DNA of 64,000 nt, taken from Pantoea alhagi (GTDB lineage Bacteria; Pseudomonadota; Gammaproteobacteria; Enterobacterales; Enterobacteriaceae). The translations under genes and the position numbers were made by a program. Location: NCBI RefSeq assembly GCF_002101395.1, contig NZ_CP019706.1, positions 62,001 through 126,000 of the forward strand. The letters run 5' to 3'. Under the pieces are notes generated by a model. It was not told the origin of the DNA, made no database searches, and saw only the letters and a program-made list of their open reading frames with translations. This document shows, in pieces, positions 35,500 to 42,754 of this stretch (within the stretch, counting starts at the first letter, position 1; the number at the start of each line of letters is the position of its first letter).

Positions 35500-35985
35500 T
35501 TAGTGCAGCACTGGCAGGCGGCTTCCGGGAACCACCAGATCGTCTTCTTCAGCCTCGCCGTTTATCAGCAGATTATTGGCGAAAGCTTCCATAATCACCA
35601 TTGAGATCTGCTCTTCGCTCTGTCGCAGGAAATGCACAAACTGGCCATAGGTAATGCCCGCATTGGTCATTAACGACTGGCAAACAATCAACTTGGGCAA
35701 ATTATCGTCCTGAATATCAAGAAAGGCTTTTACGGTTAGCGAGGCGGCATTGATTTGTGAAAGATCGCCTGACAGCGGGATCAGCGCCGTTGGTTTAACC
35801 TCGGCGAGGGCGGAGAAAAGAATGACGTTATCTACCAGATCGATCTTGGCATCGAAAACGCCATCGAAATTCTGCATGTGTGGCAAATGTAGCGCCTGAC
35901 AGGCGTCACATTCAAACCAGGGAATGCTCTGCTGATCCAGCCAACGTCGTAATACGTCTAAGTCTGGAACGACGAGTGAATCCAT
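35500..35985 (-). CDS. ybjN: YbjN, sensory-transduction-like regulator
   Basis: Cytoplasmic protein of the YbjN family, which resembles type III secretion chaperones; in E. coli it affects motility, biofilm and stress tolerance by an unknown mechanism. 161 residues (E. coli 158). The conserved core is WFECDACQALHLPHMQNFDGVFDAKIDLVDN, followed by LTVKAFLDIQDDNLPKLIVCQSL and FLRQSEEQISMVI. The tail after residue 145 diverges. It follows rimK by 92 bases in the nfsA-rimK-ybjN order of E. coli. Confidence 0.94.
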   Translation of the reverse strand: MDSLVVPDLDVLRRWLDQQSIPWFECDACQALHLPHMQNFDGVFDAKIDLVDNVILFSALAEVKPTALIPLSGDLSQINAASLTVKAFLDIQDDNLPKLIVCQSLMTNAGITYGQFVHFLRQSEEQISMVIMEAFANNLLINGEAEEDDLVVPGSRLPVLH

Positions 35986-36077
35986 ATGCTACTGCCCTAT
36001 AATACCGCGATGAAATAAGCGCAATAGCTTACGGAAAAAGCAACCTGAAAACCACGTCCGAGGGTCAAAAAGGCGGG

Positions 36078-36980
36078 TTATCCGCCGGTTTTCAGACTGA
36101 AACCGGGGCGAGCATGTTGCTCTATCCAGTCAATCATCATCGCCGCGATATTCAACCCGGTAGTTTTTTCAATGCCTTCCAGTCCCGGCGAGGCATTAAC
36201 TTCCATCACCAGCGGGCCGCGCCGGGCACGCAAAATATCCACCCCCGCTACGTCCAGCCCAAGCGTGGCCGCCGCCCTGACCGCAATCTCCCGTTCACGC
36301 GGCGTAATTTCGACGCGGCGAGCGCGGCCGCCACGATGTAAATTAGAGCGGAAATCGCCCTCTTTCGCTTCGCGCTCAATAGCTGCCACCACTTCATCGC
36401 CGATCACCAGGCAGCGAATATCACGCCCCTGCGCCTCTTTAATAAACTCCTGCACCATAATGTGCGCGTTCAAACCGCGAAAGGCGTCAATCACGCTTTC
36501 CGCCGCCTGACGCGTTTCCGCCAGCACCACGCCGATGCCCTGGGTTCCCTCTACCAGCTTAACCACCAGCGGCGCACCGCCCACCATCTCAATCAGATCG
36601 CGGGTATCATCGGGGGAATGGGCGAAACCGGTAACCGGCATATCGATGCCCTGGCGCGCCAGCAACTGCAGCGAACGCAGCTTGTCACGCGCCCGGGTAA
36701 TCGCCACCGATTCATTCAGCGGATAGCTGCCGCACATTTCAAACTGGCGCAGCACCGCAGTGCCGTAAAAGGTGGTTGCCGGACCGATACGGGGGATCAC
36801 CGCATCGTAATGTGGCAGCAGCTCGCCACGGTAGTGCACCGCCGCCGAAGCGGGATTGATATTCATATAACAGGAAAGCGGGTCGATGGTATCAACCTGA
36901 TGACCGCGCGCCAGCGCGGCCTCACGCAGCCGCTTACAGGAGTAAAGCGTTGCGTCACGGGAAAGGATGGCAATTTTCAC
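36078..36980 (-). CDS. rimK: RimK, ribosomal protein S6 glutamate ligase
   Basis: ATP-grasp ligase that adds glutamate residues to the C-terminus of ribosomal protein S6 and can make poly-alpha-glutamate. 300 residues, exactly the E. coli length, when translation starts at the GTG (36978-36980) giving (M)KIAILSRDATLYSCKRL; GGAG lies eight bases upstream. A longer frame reaches 37016 but overlaps nfsA. ATP-grasp motifs: GGAPLVVKLVEGTQGIGVVL, RDIRCLVIGDEVVAAIER and VDILRARRGPLVMEVNASPGLEGIE. It starts 20 bases after the nfsA stop. Confidence 0.97.
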   Translation of the reverse strand: MKIAILSRDATLYSCKRLREAALARGHQVDTIDPLSCYMNINPASAAVHYRGELLPHYDAVIPRIGPATTFYGTAVLRQFEMCGSYPLNESVAITRARDKLRSLQLLARQGIDMPVTGFAHSPDDTRDLIEMVGGAPLVVKLVEGTQGIGVVLAETRQAAESVIDAFRGLNAHIMVQEFIKEAQGRDIRCLVIGDEVVAAIEREAKEGDFRSNLHRGGRARRVEITPREREIAVRAAATLGLDVAGVDILRARRGPLVMEVNASPGLEGIEKTTGLNIAAMMIDWIEQHARPGFSLKTGG

Positions 36981-37000
36981 CCAGCGGTCTCCGCATCCAG

Positions 37001-37723
37001 TTATCGCGTTGCCCAACCCTGCTTATGCAGGTAATCCAGAATAAAAGGACGGCTTTCACGCACGATAGTGCGTCGAATATGGTTGCTGAAATTATCGCTG
37101 CGTTGATTGCTGTCACGCTGCTGATAGTAAGCCTCCAGCTGACGATCGTACTCATCAAGCTGGTGGCGATCCAGCGGCTGATAGCGGTTTTCATGCACCA
37201 GCATCGTGGCGGGCATACGCGGTTTCACATCGGGTTCATGCTGCGGCCAGCCCAGACACATGCCAAACAGCGGCAGCACATGCTGGGGCAAGCCCAGCAG
37301 CCCGGTGACCTGCTCAATATTATTACGGATCCCGCCGATATAGACGCCGCCCAGCCCCAGCGACTCGGCGGCCACCATCGCATTCTGGCCCATGATGGCC
37401 GTATCAACGCAGCCTAATAATAGCTGCTCCGCCAGGCCCAGCTGCGCCTCGGGACAAATTTGCAGATTGCGCTGGAAATCGGCGCAAAAAACCCAAAATT
37501 CCGCCGCCTGCGCCACATATTGCTGACCACCGCTGAGCGTCACCATCTGTTCCCGCAAGGCTTTATCGGTGATGCGGATAATAGAAGAGCACTGTAAAAA
37601 GCTGGAAGTGGAAGCCGACTGCGCAGCAGCGATAATCGCCTCACGCTGTTCATCGCTAATCGGTTGATCGGTAAAGGCACGAATCGAACGATGCGTACGT
37701 AACAGTTCAATAGTCGGCGTCAT
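37001..37723 (-). CDS. nfsA: NfsA, NADPH nitroreductase
   Basis: FMN oxygen-insensitive nitroreductase that reduces nitro compounds and quinones in two-electron steps; it is SoxRS/MarA-induced in E. coli. 240 residues, the E. coli length. The FMN-binding start is LLRTHRSIRAFTDQPI, with the SASTSSFLQCSSIIRI and GGVYIGGIRNN stretches and the C-terminal basic region HIRRTIVRESRPFILDYLHKQGW. The start at 37723 is supported by GGAG seven bases upstream. E. coli has the small gene ybjC before nfsA; it is absent here. Confidence 0.96.
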   Translation of the reverse strand: MTPTIELLRTHRSIRAFTDQPISDEQREAIIAAAQSASTSSFLQCSSIIRITDKALREQMVTLSGGQQYVAQAAEFWVFCADFQRNLQICPEAQLGLAEQLLLGCVDTAIMGQNAMVAAESLGLGGVYIGGIRNNIEQVTGLLGLPQHVLPLFGMCLGWPQHEPDVKPRMPATMLVHENRYQPLDRHQLDEYDRQLEAYYQQRDSNQRSDNFSNHIRRTIVRESRPFILDYLHKQGWATR

Positions 37724-37966
37724 GTAAATCTCCGGAATTTTTTGATGAAGTATCGTCCCGACAGCAGCCAAAAACGTCAGGTGCCATCACCTGGCTCGGG
37801 CATCGCATCAGCACGATGACGGCAGGCACATCAGGACGATACGCTTAAAATAAGCGCACGGGACTTTATAGTAAAACGTCATTCCCTTTCTGGCGCATAG
37901 CCTCTGCACATTGTACCAACAGGCAGAGCCTTCTTTACAATGGCGAAGGTTGCGGTTCATGATGCG

Positions 37967-37999
37967 TTTACTGAGCTTAAAAGTGTGACATAATTCACA
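37967..37999 (+). promoter_or_regulatory. grxA promoter overlapped by a CRP-type palindrome
   Basis: TTTACT (37967-37972), 16 bases, then CATAAT (37989-37994) form a plausible promoter for grxA. The -10 lies in the centre of TGTGA-CATAAT-TCACA (37984-37999), a perfect CRP core. A second ATGTGACATAA follows at 38005. The 303-base nfsA-grxA gap holds nothing else recognised; an OxyR site could not be placed by eye. Confidence 0.55.
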
Positions 38000-38026
38000 C
38001 AAAAATGTGACATAAAGGAGATAACG

Positions 38027-38290
38027 ATGCTTGCAGTCATTTTTGGTCGCCCCAGCTGCCCTTACTGTGTGCGTGCAAAAGAACTGGCGGAGAAGTTGAC
38101 CGCAGAGCGTGACGATTTTAATTTCCGCTACGTTGATATTCAGGCCGAAGGCATTACCAAAGCGGACCTGGAAAAAACCGTGGGCAAACCGGTAGAAACT
38201 GTCCCCCAGATTTTTGTCGATCAGCAGCATCTCGGCGGTTTCACTGACTTCAACGCGTGGAGCAAAGCGAACCTGGGCGTCGCACTGTAA
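38027..38290 (+). CDS. grxA: Glutaredoxin 1
   Basis: Glutathione-dependent disulfide reductase; it reduces ribonucleotide reductase and OxyR. 87 residues (E. coli 85). The thioredoxin fold carries the active site C11-P-Y-C14, the cis-Pro is in TVPQIFVDQ, and the glutathione-binding GGFTDF follows. Its ATG has AAGGAG upstream. It is divergent from nfsA, and convergent with ybjM across a shared terminator. Confidence 0.97.
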   Translation: MLAVIFGRPSCPYCVRAKELAEKLTAERDDFNFRYVDIQAEGITKADLEKTVGKPVETVPQIFVDQQHLGGFTDFNAWSKANLGVAL

Positions 38291-38302
38291 ATTACAGGCA
38301 CA

Positions 38303-38340
38303 AAAAAACCGGCCCGCTACAGAGCGCGTCGGTTTTTTTT
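38303..38340. terminator. Bidirectional terminator between grxA and ybjM
   Basis: AAAAAACCG...CGGTTTTTTTT forms the lower stem and CGCT...AGCG the upper stem, with one mismatch. T-runs on both strands let it serve convergent grxA and ybjM. Confidence 0.88.
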
Positions 38341-38347
38341 ATGGCGG

Positions 38348-38722
38348 TTAGCGTGTAATACGCGAGGCCGCCAGCGTACGCCACAGCATCACCAGCAGCG
38401 CGCCAAAGCCGCACCAAAAGATGGCGCTGGTCATCCATGCCAGCTCCTGCAGCAGCGGAAAAGGTATAAAGGTGCCGCTGATGCCCATCAGCATGCAGAA
38501 AGGCGTTGCGGTTACCGCGGCCATTAAAGCCTGTGCCAGCGGCGTATGACGATTGATCATCGCGGCAATCAGGCCCGGCAACATAAACAGCAGCAGGCCG
38601 GTTTGCTCAGAGGTTTGCCCTGGCGTCTCTTCAGCGCCGCCATAACGAGTCAGGAAAAATGTTGCGCAGTAAAGCGTCATACAAATCACGACGCCCGGCC
38701 AACGGACGCTATACAACAGCAT
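38348..38722 (-). CDS. ybjM: YbjM, small inner-membrane protein
   Basis: Putative inner-membrane protein of unknown function. 124 residues (E. coli 125). Four hydrophobic segments are visible, with the family stretches GLLLFMLPGLIAAMI and QELAWMTSAIFWCGFGALL. Overall similarity to E. coli YbjM is modest; position between grxA and ybjL supports the name. The frame is open to 38761, but GAGGAAAG before the ATG at 38722 and family length favour that start. Confidence 0.8.
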   Translation of the reverse strand: MLLYSVRWPGVVICMTLYCATFFLTRYGGAEETPGQTSEQTGLLLFMLPGLIAAMINRHTPLAQALMAAVTATPFCMLMGISGTFIPFPLLQELAWMTSAIFWCGFGALLVMLWRTLAASRITR

Positions 38723-39010
38723 AATCTTTCCTCGTTTATTTGTGCGAACCAGGATTGTCAAAAATAACTATTCACGCCAAAGGCTGTTAAAAAATTAACG
38801 AGTAAAAGTTAATAAATATTTTCTTTTGCTGCGGCTTTCTGCTGGAGGTCTGCTGAATAAATGAATAAAATGAATGCCACTCTATACTTACTCCTGAATA
38901 CAGCGTTCCAGACGCTAAGCTGTCTGGCTTATCATAGCGGTCACAGGAATAAACGTTAGCCTGGAATCTCAGGTCTTTCAACAAGTTACTGGTAAACAAG
39001 AAGTTAATAC

Positions 39011-40699
39011 GTGAATATAAACGTCGCAGATTTGTTAAGCCGTAATGATATATTGTTATTATTCGTTGTACTGGCTTTAGGACTGTGCCTGGGTAAATTA
39101 CGACTGGGTTCAGTGCAACTGGGTAATTCCATTGGTGTTTTAGTGGTTTCACTATTACTGGGCCAGCAGCATTTCTCAATTAATACCGATGCGCTTAGCC
39201 TGGGCTTTATGCTTTTTATTTTTTGCGTCGGAGTGGAAGCCGGTCCCAATTTCTTTTCTATTTTTTTCCGCGACGGTAAAAACTATCTGATGCTGGCGTT
39301 GGTGATGGTTTCCAGCGCCATGCTGTTAGCGCTGGCGCTGGGCAAAGCCTTCGGCTGGGATATTGGCCTGACGGCGGGCATGCTGGCGGGTGCGATGACC
39401 TCAACCCCGGTGCTGGTGGGCGCGGGCGATACGCTGCGGCAGTCAATGAACGACAGCCATCTGCTTGGTCAGATGCAAGATCATCTCAGCCTTGGTTACG
39501 CCCTGACTTACCTGGTCGGCCTGGTCAGCCTGATTTTTGGCGCGCGCTATCTGCCGCGCCTGCAGCATCAGGATCTGCCAACCTGCGCCCAGCAAATTGC
39601 GCGTGAGCGCGGCCTGGACACCGACAGCCAGCGTAAAGTTTATCTGCCGGTGATCCGCGCCTATCGCGTAGGTCCGGAGCTGGTCGCCTGGGCGGATGGA
39701 AAAAACCTGCGTGAGCTGGGCATTTACCGTCAGACCGGCTGCTATATTGAGCGTATTCGTCGTAATGGTATCCTGGCCAACCCCGACGGCGATGCGGTGC
39801 TGCAGCTGGGCGACGAAATTTCCCTGGTGGGCTATCCCGATGCCCACGCGCGGCTCGATCCCAGCTTCCGTAACGGTAAAGAGGTTTTCGATCGCGACCT
39901 GCTGGATATGCGCATCGTAACGGAAGAGATCGTGGTCAAGAATAACAATGCGGTGAACCGACGCCTGAGTCATTTGAAGCTCACCGATCACGGCTGTTTT
40001 CTTAACCGTGTTATTCGCAGCCAAATTGAAATGCCGATTGATGAAAGCATTATGCTGAACAAAGGCGATGTGCTACAGGTAAGCGGCGAAGCCCGACGAG
40101 TAAAAAGCCTGGCGGATCGCATCGGCTTTATCTCTATTCACAGTCAGGTCACCGATCTGCTGGCTTTCTGCGCCTTTTTTATTATCGGCCTGATGATTGG
40201 CATGGTGAGCTTTCAGTTCAGTGCGTTTAGCTTTGGCATTGGCAACGCAGCCGGTCTGCTGTTTGCAGGCATCATGCTGGGTTTTTTACGCGCCAACCAC
40301 CCTACTTTCGGCTATATCCCGCAGGGCGCGTTAACCATGGTTAAAGAGTTCGGCCTGATGGTATTTATGGCGGGCGTCGGCCTGAGCGCTGGCAGCGGTC
40401 TCGGCCACGGGCTGGGCGAAACCGGTCTGCTGATGCTGCTGAGCGGGCTGCTGGTCAGCCTCCTGCCGGTGGTGCTTTGCTATCTGTTTGGCGCCTATGT
40501 GCTACGCATGAACCGCGCGCTGCTGTTCGGAGCGATTATGGGGGCGCGTACCTGCGCCCCGGCGATGGAGATCATCAGCGATACGGCACGCAGTAATATT
40601 CCGGCGCTGGGCTATGCTGGCACCTATGCCATCGCCAACGTTTTGCTGACGCTGGCGGGTACGCTTATCGTGATTATCTGGCCAGCGCTGGGCGGTTAA
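39011..40699 (+). CDS. ybjL: YbjL, AAE-family aspartate:alanine-antiporter-like transporter
   Basis: Inner-membrane transporter of the aspartate:alanine exchanger family; E. coli YbjL has been linked to glutamate export. 562 residues (E. coli 561). Two blocks of about five transmembrane segments (residues 10-180 and 375-560) flank two cytoplasmic RCK_C domains (about 205-375: GPELVAWADGKNLRELGIYRQTGCYIERIRR and LDMRIVTEEIVVKN). The start is GTG at 39011 (MNINVADLL), matching E. coli; its ribosome-binding site is weak. rybB and its sigma-E promoter follow directly. Confidence 0.94.
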   Translation: MNINVADLLSRNDILLLFVVLALGLCLGKLRLGSVQLGNSIGVLVVSLLLGQQHFSINTDALSLGFMLFIFCVGVEAGPNFFSIFFRDGKNYLMLALVMVSSAMLLALALGKAFGWDIGLTAGMLAGAMTSTPVLVGAGDTLRQSMNDSHLLGQMQDHLSLGYALTYLVGLVSLIFGARYLPRLQHQDLPTCAQQIARERGLDTDSQRKVYLPVIRAYRVGPELVAWADGKNLRELGIYRQTGCYIERIRRNGILANPDGDAVLQLGDEISLVGYPDAHARLDPSFRNGKEVFDRDLLDMRIVTEEIVVKNNNAVNRRLSHLKLTDHGCFLNRVIRSQIEMPIDESIMLNKGDVLQVSGEARRVKSLADRIGFISIHSQVTDLLAFCAFFIIGLMIGMVSFQFSAFSFGIGNAAGLLFAGIMLGFLRANHPTFGYIPQGALTMVKEFGLMVFMAGVGLSAGSGLGHGLGETGLLMLLSGLLVSLLPVVLCYLFGAYVLRMNRALLFGAIMGARTCAPAMEIISDTARSNIPALGYAGTYAIANVLLTLAGTLIVIIWPALGG

Positions 40700-40718
40700 A
40701 AAATATTTGAATTCGGCT

Positions 40719-40747
40719 GCGAACTTCTTTAGCGAGAGGCAGTCTGA
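40719..40747 (+). promoter_or_regulatory. Sigma-E promoter of rybB
   Basis: GAACTT (40721-40726) and TCTGA (40743-40747), 16 bases apart, match the sigma-E -35 GGAACTT and -10 TCTGA. The start of RybB lies six bases after the -10, as in E. coli. Confidence 0.9.
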
Positions 40748-40753
40748 ATAAGT

Positions 40754-40818
40754 GCCACTGCTTTTCTTTGAAATCCCAAATTGTGGAGCCCGTTAATCAA
40801 TGATTAGCGGGTTTTTTT
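40754..40818 (+). ncRNA. rybB: RybB, sigma-E-dependent Hfq small RNA
   Basis: Hfq-binding small RNA that represses outer-membrane protein mRNAs (ompC, ompW, lamB and others) when sigma-E is active. The 5' seed GCCACTGCTTTTCTTTG is identical to E. coli RybB, and TGTGGAGCCC follows as in E. coli. The terminator stem CCCGTTAAT/ATTAGCGGG ends in seven T. The location, just after ybjL in the same direction, is the E. coli one. At 65 bases it is shorter than the 79-base E. coli RNA because the terminal loop is almost gone. A sigma-E promoter precedes it. Confidence 0.95.
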
Positions 40819-40835
40819 ATGGCTGTTTCCCGCCT

Positions 40836-40852
40836 CTTAATGTTTTCTTAAG
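40836..40852 (+). promoter_or_regulatory. PmrA (BasR) box upstream of the PAP2 operon
   Basis: CTTAATGTTTTCTTAAG fits the PmrA direct-repeat consensus CTTAAkGTTnnCTTAAk. It lies 36 bases before the first candidate start of the PAP2 gene. BasR/PmrA control of ybjG has been reported in E. coli, and ybjG is the second gene here. Confidence 0.72.
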
Positions 40853-40887
40853 CGCCGCTGCGCACTATAGCCCGTCTGTAATGAGCT

Positions 40888-41637
40888 ATGGACACTGTCA
40901 TGCAACTTTCTTCAAAGTTAAACCAACACGAAACATTACCCCCGATTAGGATTAACGCGCTTTACCCTTTATCCGCACGCTTTTACGCTATCCACGCTGT
41001 TTTACTGGCAGTTTTTGGCCTGTTGTTTTTATGGCTCGCTCGTGACGGCTCCCTGGACAATGCGCTAACCGGTTACTGGTTCGACCCACTGACGCAGCGC
41101 TTTCCATGGAAAGATAATCGCTGGCTGGATCTTATCAATCACCGGCTGCTGAAGGATATGGTGATCGTGACCGGCGTTACGCTGTTGATCGCCGGGTTGC
41201 TGCGTCGCCAGCCTCGCTGGATCCTGGTGGCATTGCTGACAGGTATCGGTCCGCTGGTGGTGGGCGTGCTCAAGGCGACCAGCGCGCATTCGTGTCCGTG
41301 GGATCTGGTGATGTTCGGCGGCAAGGCCGTTGCCTGGCCGCTGCTTGGCGTTGCGCCGCCAGATAGCGGGCCTGGCCGCTGTTTTCCGGGTGGTCATGCT
41401 TCAAGCGGCTTCAGTTTAATGGCGCTGTTTTTCCTTTACTGGCCGACGCGCCGCCGCCTTGCCTGGCTGTGCTGGAGCGGAGCCGTAGTGCTGGGCTTAG
41501 TGATGGGTTACGGACAAATGATGCGCGGCGCGCACTTCCTTACTCATAATTTATGGGCAGGCTGGTGGGTTTGGCTGGCGCAGCTGTTGACTTACGGGTG
41601 CGTAACGTACCTGACGAATAAGATGAGGAAGAAATAA
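40888..41637 (+). CDS. PAP2-superfamily membrane phosphatase, non-canonical motifs
   Basis: Predicted inner-membrane phosphatase of the PAP2 superfamily, of the branch with K...CPWDL, PxGHAS and RGAHFLxH(D/N)LW motifs; its substrate is unknown (a lipid phosphate is likely). 249 residues with about six hydrophobic segments. K129 to P137 (KATSAHSCP) replaces the usual KX6RP, with Cys where Arg is normal; PGGH (167-170) supplies the catalytic His; RGAHFLTHN (213-221) holds H216. Two starts are possible (40888 and 40900), neither with a good ribosome-binding site. Its stop overlaps ybjG, and a PmrA-type box lies upstream, suggesting a role in envelope phosphate modification. Confidence 0.8.
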   Translation: MDTVMQLSSKLNQHETLPPIRINALYPLSARFYAIHAVLLAVFGLLFLWLARDGSLDNALTGYWFDPLTQRFPWKDNRWLDLINHRLLKDMVIVTGVTLLIAGLLRRQPRWILVALLTGIGPLVVGVLKATSAHSCPWDLVMFGGKAVAWPLLGVAPPDSGPGRCFPGGHASSGFSLMALFFLYWPTRRRLAWLCWSGAVVLGLVMGYGQMMRGAHFLTHNLWAGWWVWLAQLLTYGCVTYLTNKMRKK

Positions 41638-42236
41638 TGATGGAAGAGTTGAACCGGACGCTGTTTCTCTGGATCAACGCCACGCCGCAGTCAGCGGCCT
41701 GGTTACTGGAACTGGCGACCTTTATCGCCAAAGACTTAATCGCTATCGTCCCGCTGTTGATCGCCGTGCTGTGGCTATGGGGGCCGCACCGTGGCATTCG
41801 GACATTGGTATTGAAAACCGGTATCGCCCTGCTTTATGCGCTGGCGATCTCCTGGTGCGTGGGGCAGCTGTTTCCGCATCCACGTCCTTTCGCCATTGGA
41901 CTGGGGCATCAATTTCTGTCGCATGCGCCGGATGACTCTTACCCCAGCGACCACGGCACCACCATCTTTACTTTTGCCCTGGCCTTTATCTTTTGGCATC
42001 GCATCTGGTCTGGCATAGTGCTGATGGCGATCGGCTTAGCTATCGCCTGGTCACGAATTTATCTGGGCGTACACTGGCCGATGGATATGCTGGGTGGACT
42101 GCTGGTAGGCCTGCTGGGCTGCCTGTTCTCGCAAATGGCATGGCCGTGGTACGGCGAGCCGCTAATGAAATTACTGCATCAGATTTATCGCCTGCTTTTT
42201 TCCCTGCCGATCAGAAAAGGCTGGGTGCGCAATTAA
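41637..42236 (+). CDS. ybjG: YbjG, undecaprenyl-pyrophosphate phosphatase (PAP2)
   Basis: BcrC-type phosphatase that recycles undecaprenyl pyrophosphate, the lipid carrier of peptidoglycan and LPS synthesis, and gives bacitracin resistance. 199 residues (E. coli 198). PAP2 motifs are canonical: PHPRP (C1), PSDHGTTIF (C2) and SRIYLGVHWPMD (C3). About five membrane helices. ATG codons at 41637 and 41640 are both possible; AGGA lies 8-11 bases upstream. The first overlaps the stop of the preceding PAP2 gene by one base (TAATG), giving an operon. The terminator follows 16 bases after the stop. Confidence 0.95.
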   Translation: MMEELNRTLFLWINATPQSAAWLLELATFIAKDLIAIVPLLIAVLWLWGPHRGIRTLVLKTGIALLYALAISWCVGQLFPHPRPFAIGLGHQFLSHAPDDSYPSDHGTTIFTFALAFIFWHRIWSGIVLMAIGLAIAWSRIYLGVHWPMDMLGGLLVGLLGCLFSQMAWPWYGEPLMKLLHQIYRLLFSLPIRKGWVRN

Positions 42237-42251
42237 TTTACCTTGCTTCAC

Positions 42252-42277
42252 AGGCCTGTTTAACAGGCCTTTTTTTT
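42252..42277 (+). terminator. Rho-independent terminator of ybjG
   Basis: AGGCCTGTT and AACAGGCCT form a 9-bp stem, followed by eight T. Confidence 0.93.
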
Positions 42278-42320
42278 ATCCCTTTTTATTTATTGCCGGT
42301 TGTATCTTCGCCCATTTTTA

Positions 42321-42361
42321 TTGCGCAAACGATGCCTCTTCTAATTAAATGGGTTGCGCAA
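42321..42361. repeat. Paired TTGCGCAA palindromes
   Basis: Two perfect 8-bp palindromes at 42321-42328 and 42354-42361 have centres 33 bp apart, about three helical turns. CCTCTT and AAGAGG between and after them add an inverted repeat. They could be a tandem operator for a dimeric regulator; none is identified. Confidence 0.45.
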
Positions 42362-42575
42362 GAGGGATAAATATTAAACAAGCACTATTTTAATTTATTG
42401 ATTTAAATAGAAATAGAATCTTAACCGCTTAAAAAACCGACAAAAGGAGGCGCTATTTGCTACCGCTAAAAAGATAAAAGTTCAGCCTTATCCTCTATGT
42501 TTCACAACAAACTTAGACAATTAAATTAAAAATAATTAAACATCCAGCTTATCAAGCCTAATTTATTCTTTGTAT

Positions 42576-42591
42576 TGTGATCGTTATCACC
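42576..42591 (+). promoter_or_regulatory. CRP site upstream of sdaC
   Basis: TGTGA-TCGTTA-TCACC matches the CRP core at nine of ten defined positions. It lies 164 bases before the sdaC start. E. coli sdaC is CRP-activated. Confidence 0.6.
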
Positions 42592-42754
42592 TGATAGCTC
42601 TCTGCTGACACTTTTAACTTATTTAGATGGTGGTAGAGTGTGCCGCGAAAATGGAGAATTCCAGTATTCATTCTGTTTGCCGACGGCGGAAATTTCGCAG
42701 GATTTAACTGAGCGCTGACGGTTTTATATTCATACGTTACTCATGGAGATGGTA

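Larger units (their letters stand above)
42278..42754. other. AT-rich sdaC upstream region
   Basis: About 480 bases without a gene. It contains two TTGCGCAA palindromes (42321-42361) and a CRP-type site (42576-42591), listed separately. The rest is AT-rich with no open frame that has a ribosome-binding site. Confidence 0.6.

Noticed and set aside
40789..40818. Terminator of ybjL as an independent feature
   Set aside because: It is the 3' end of RybB, whose own promoter and seed lie upstream; ybjL may share it.
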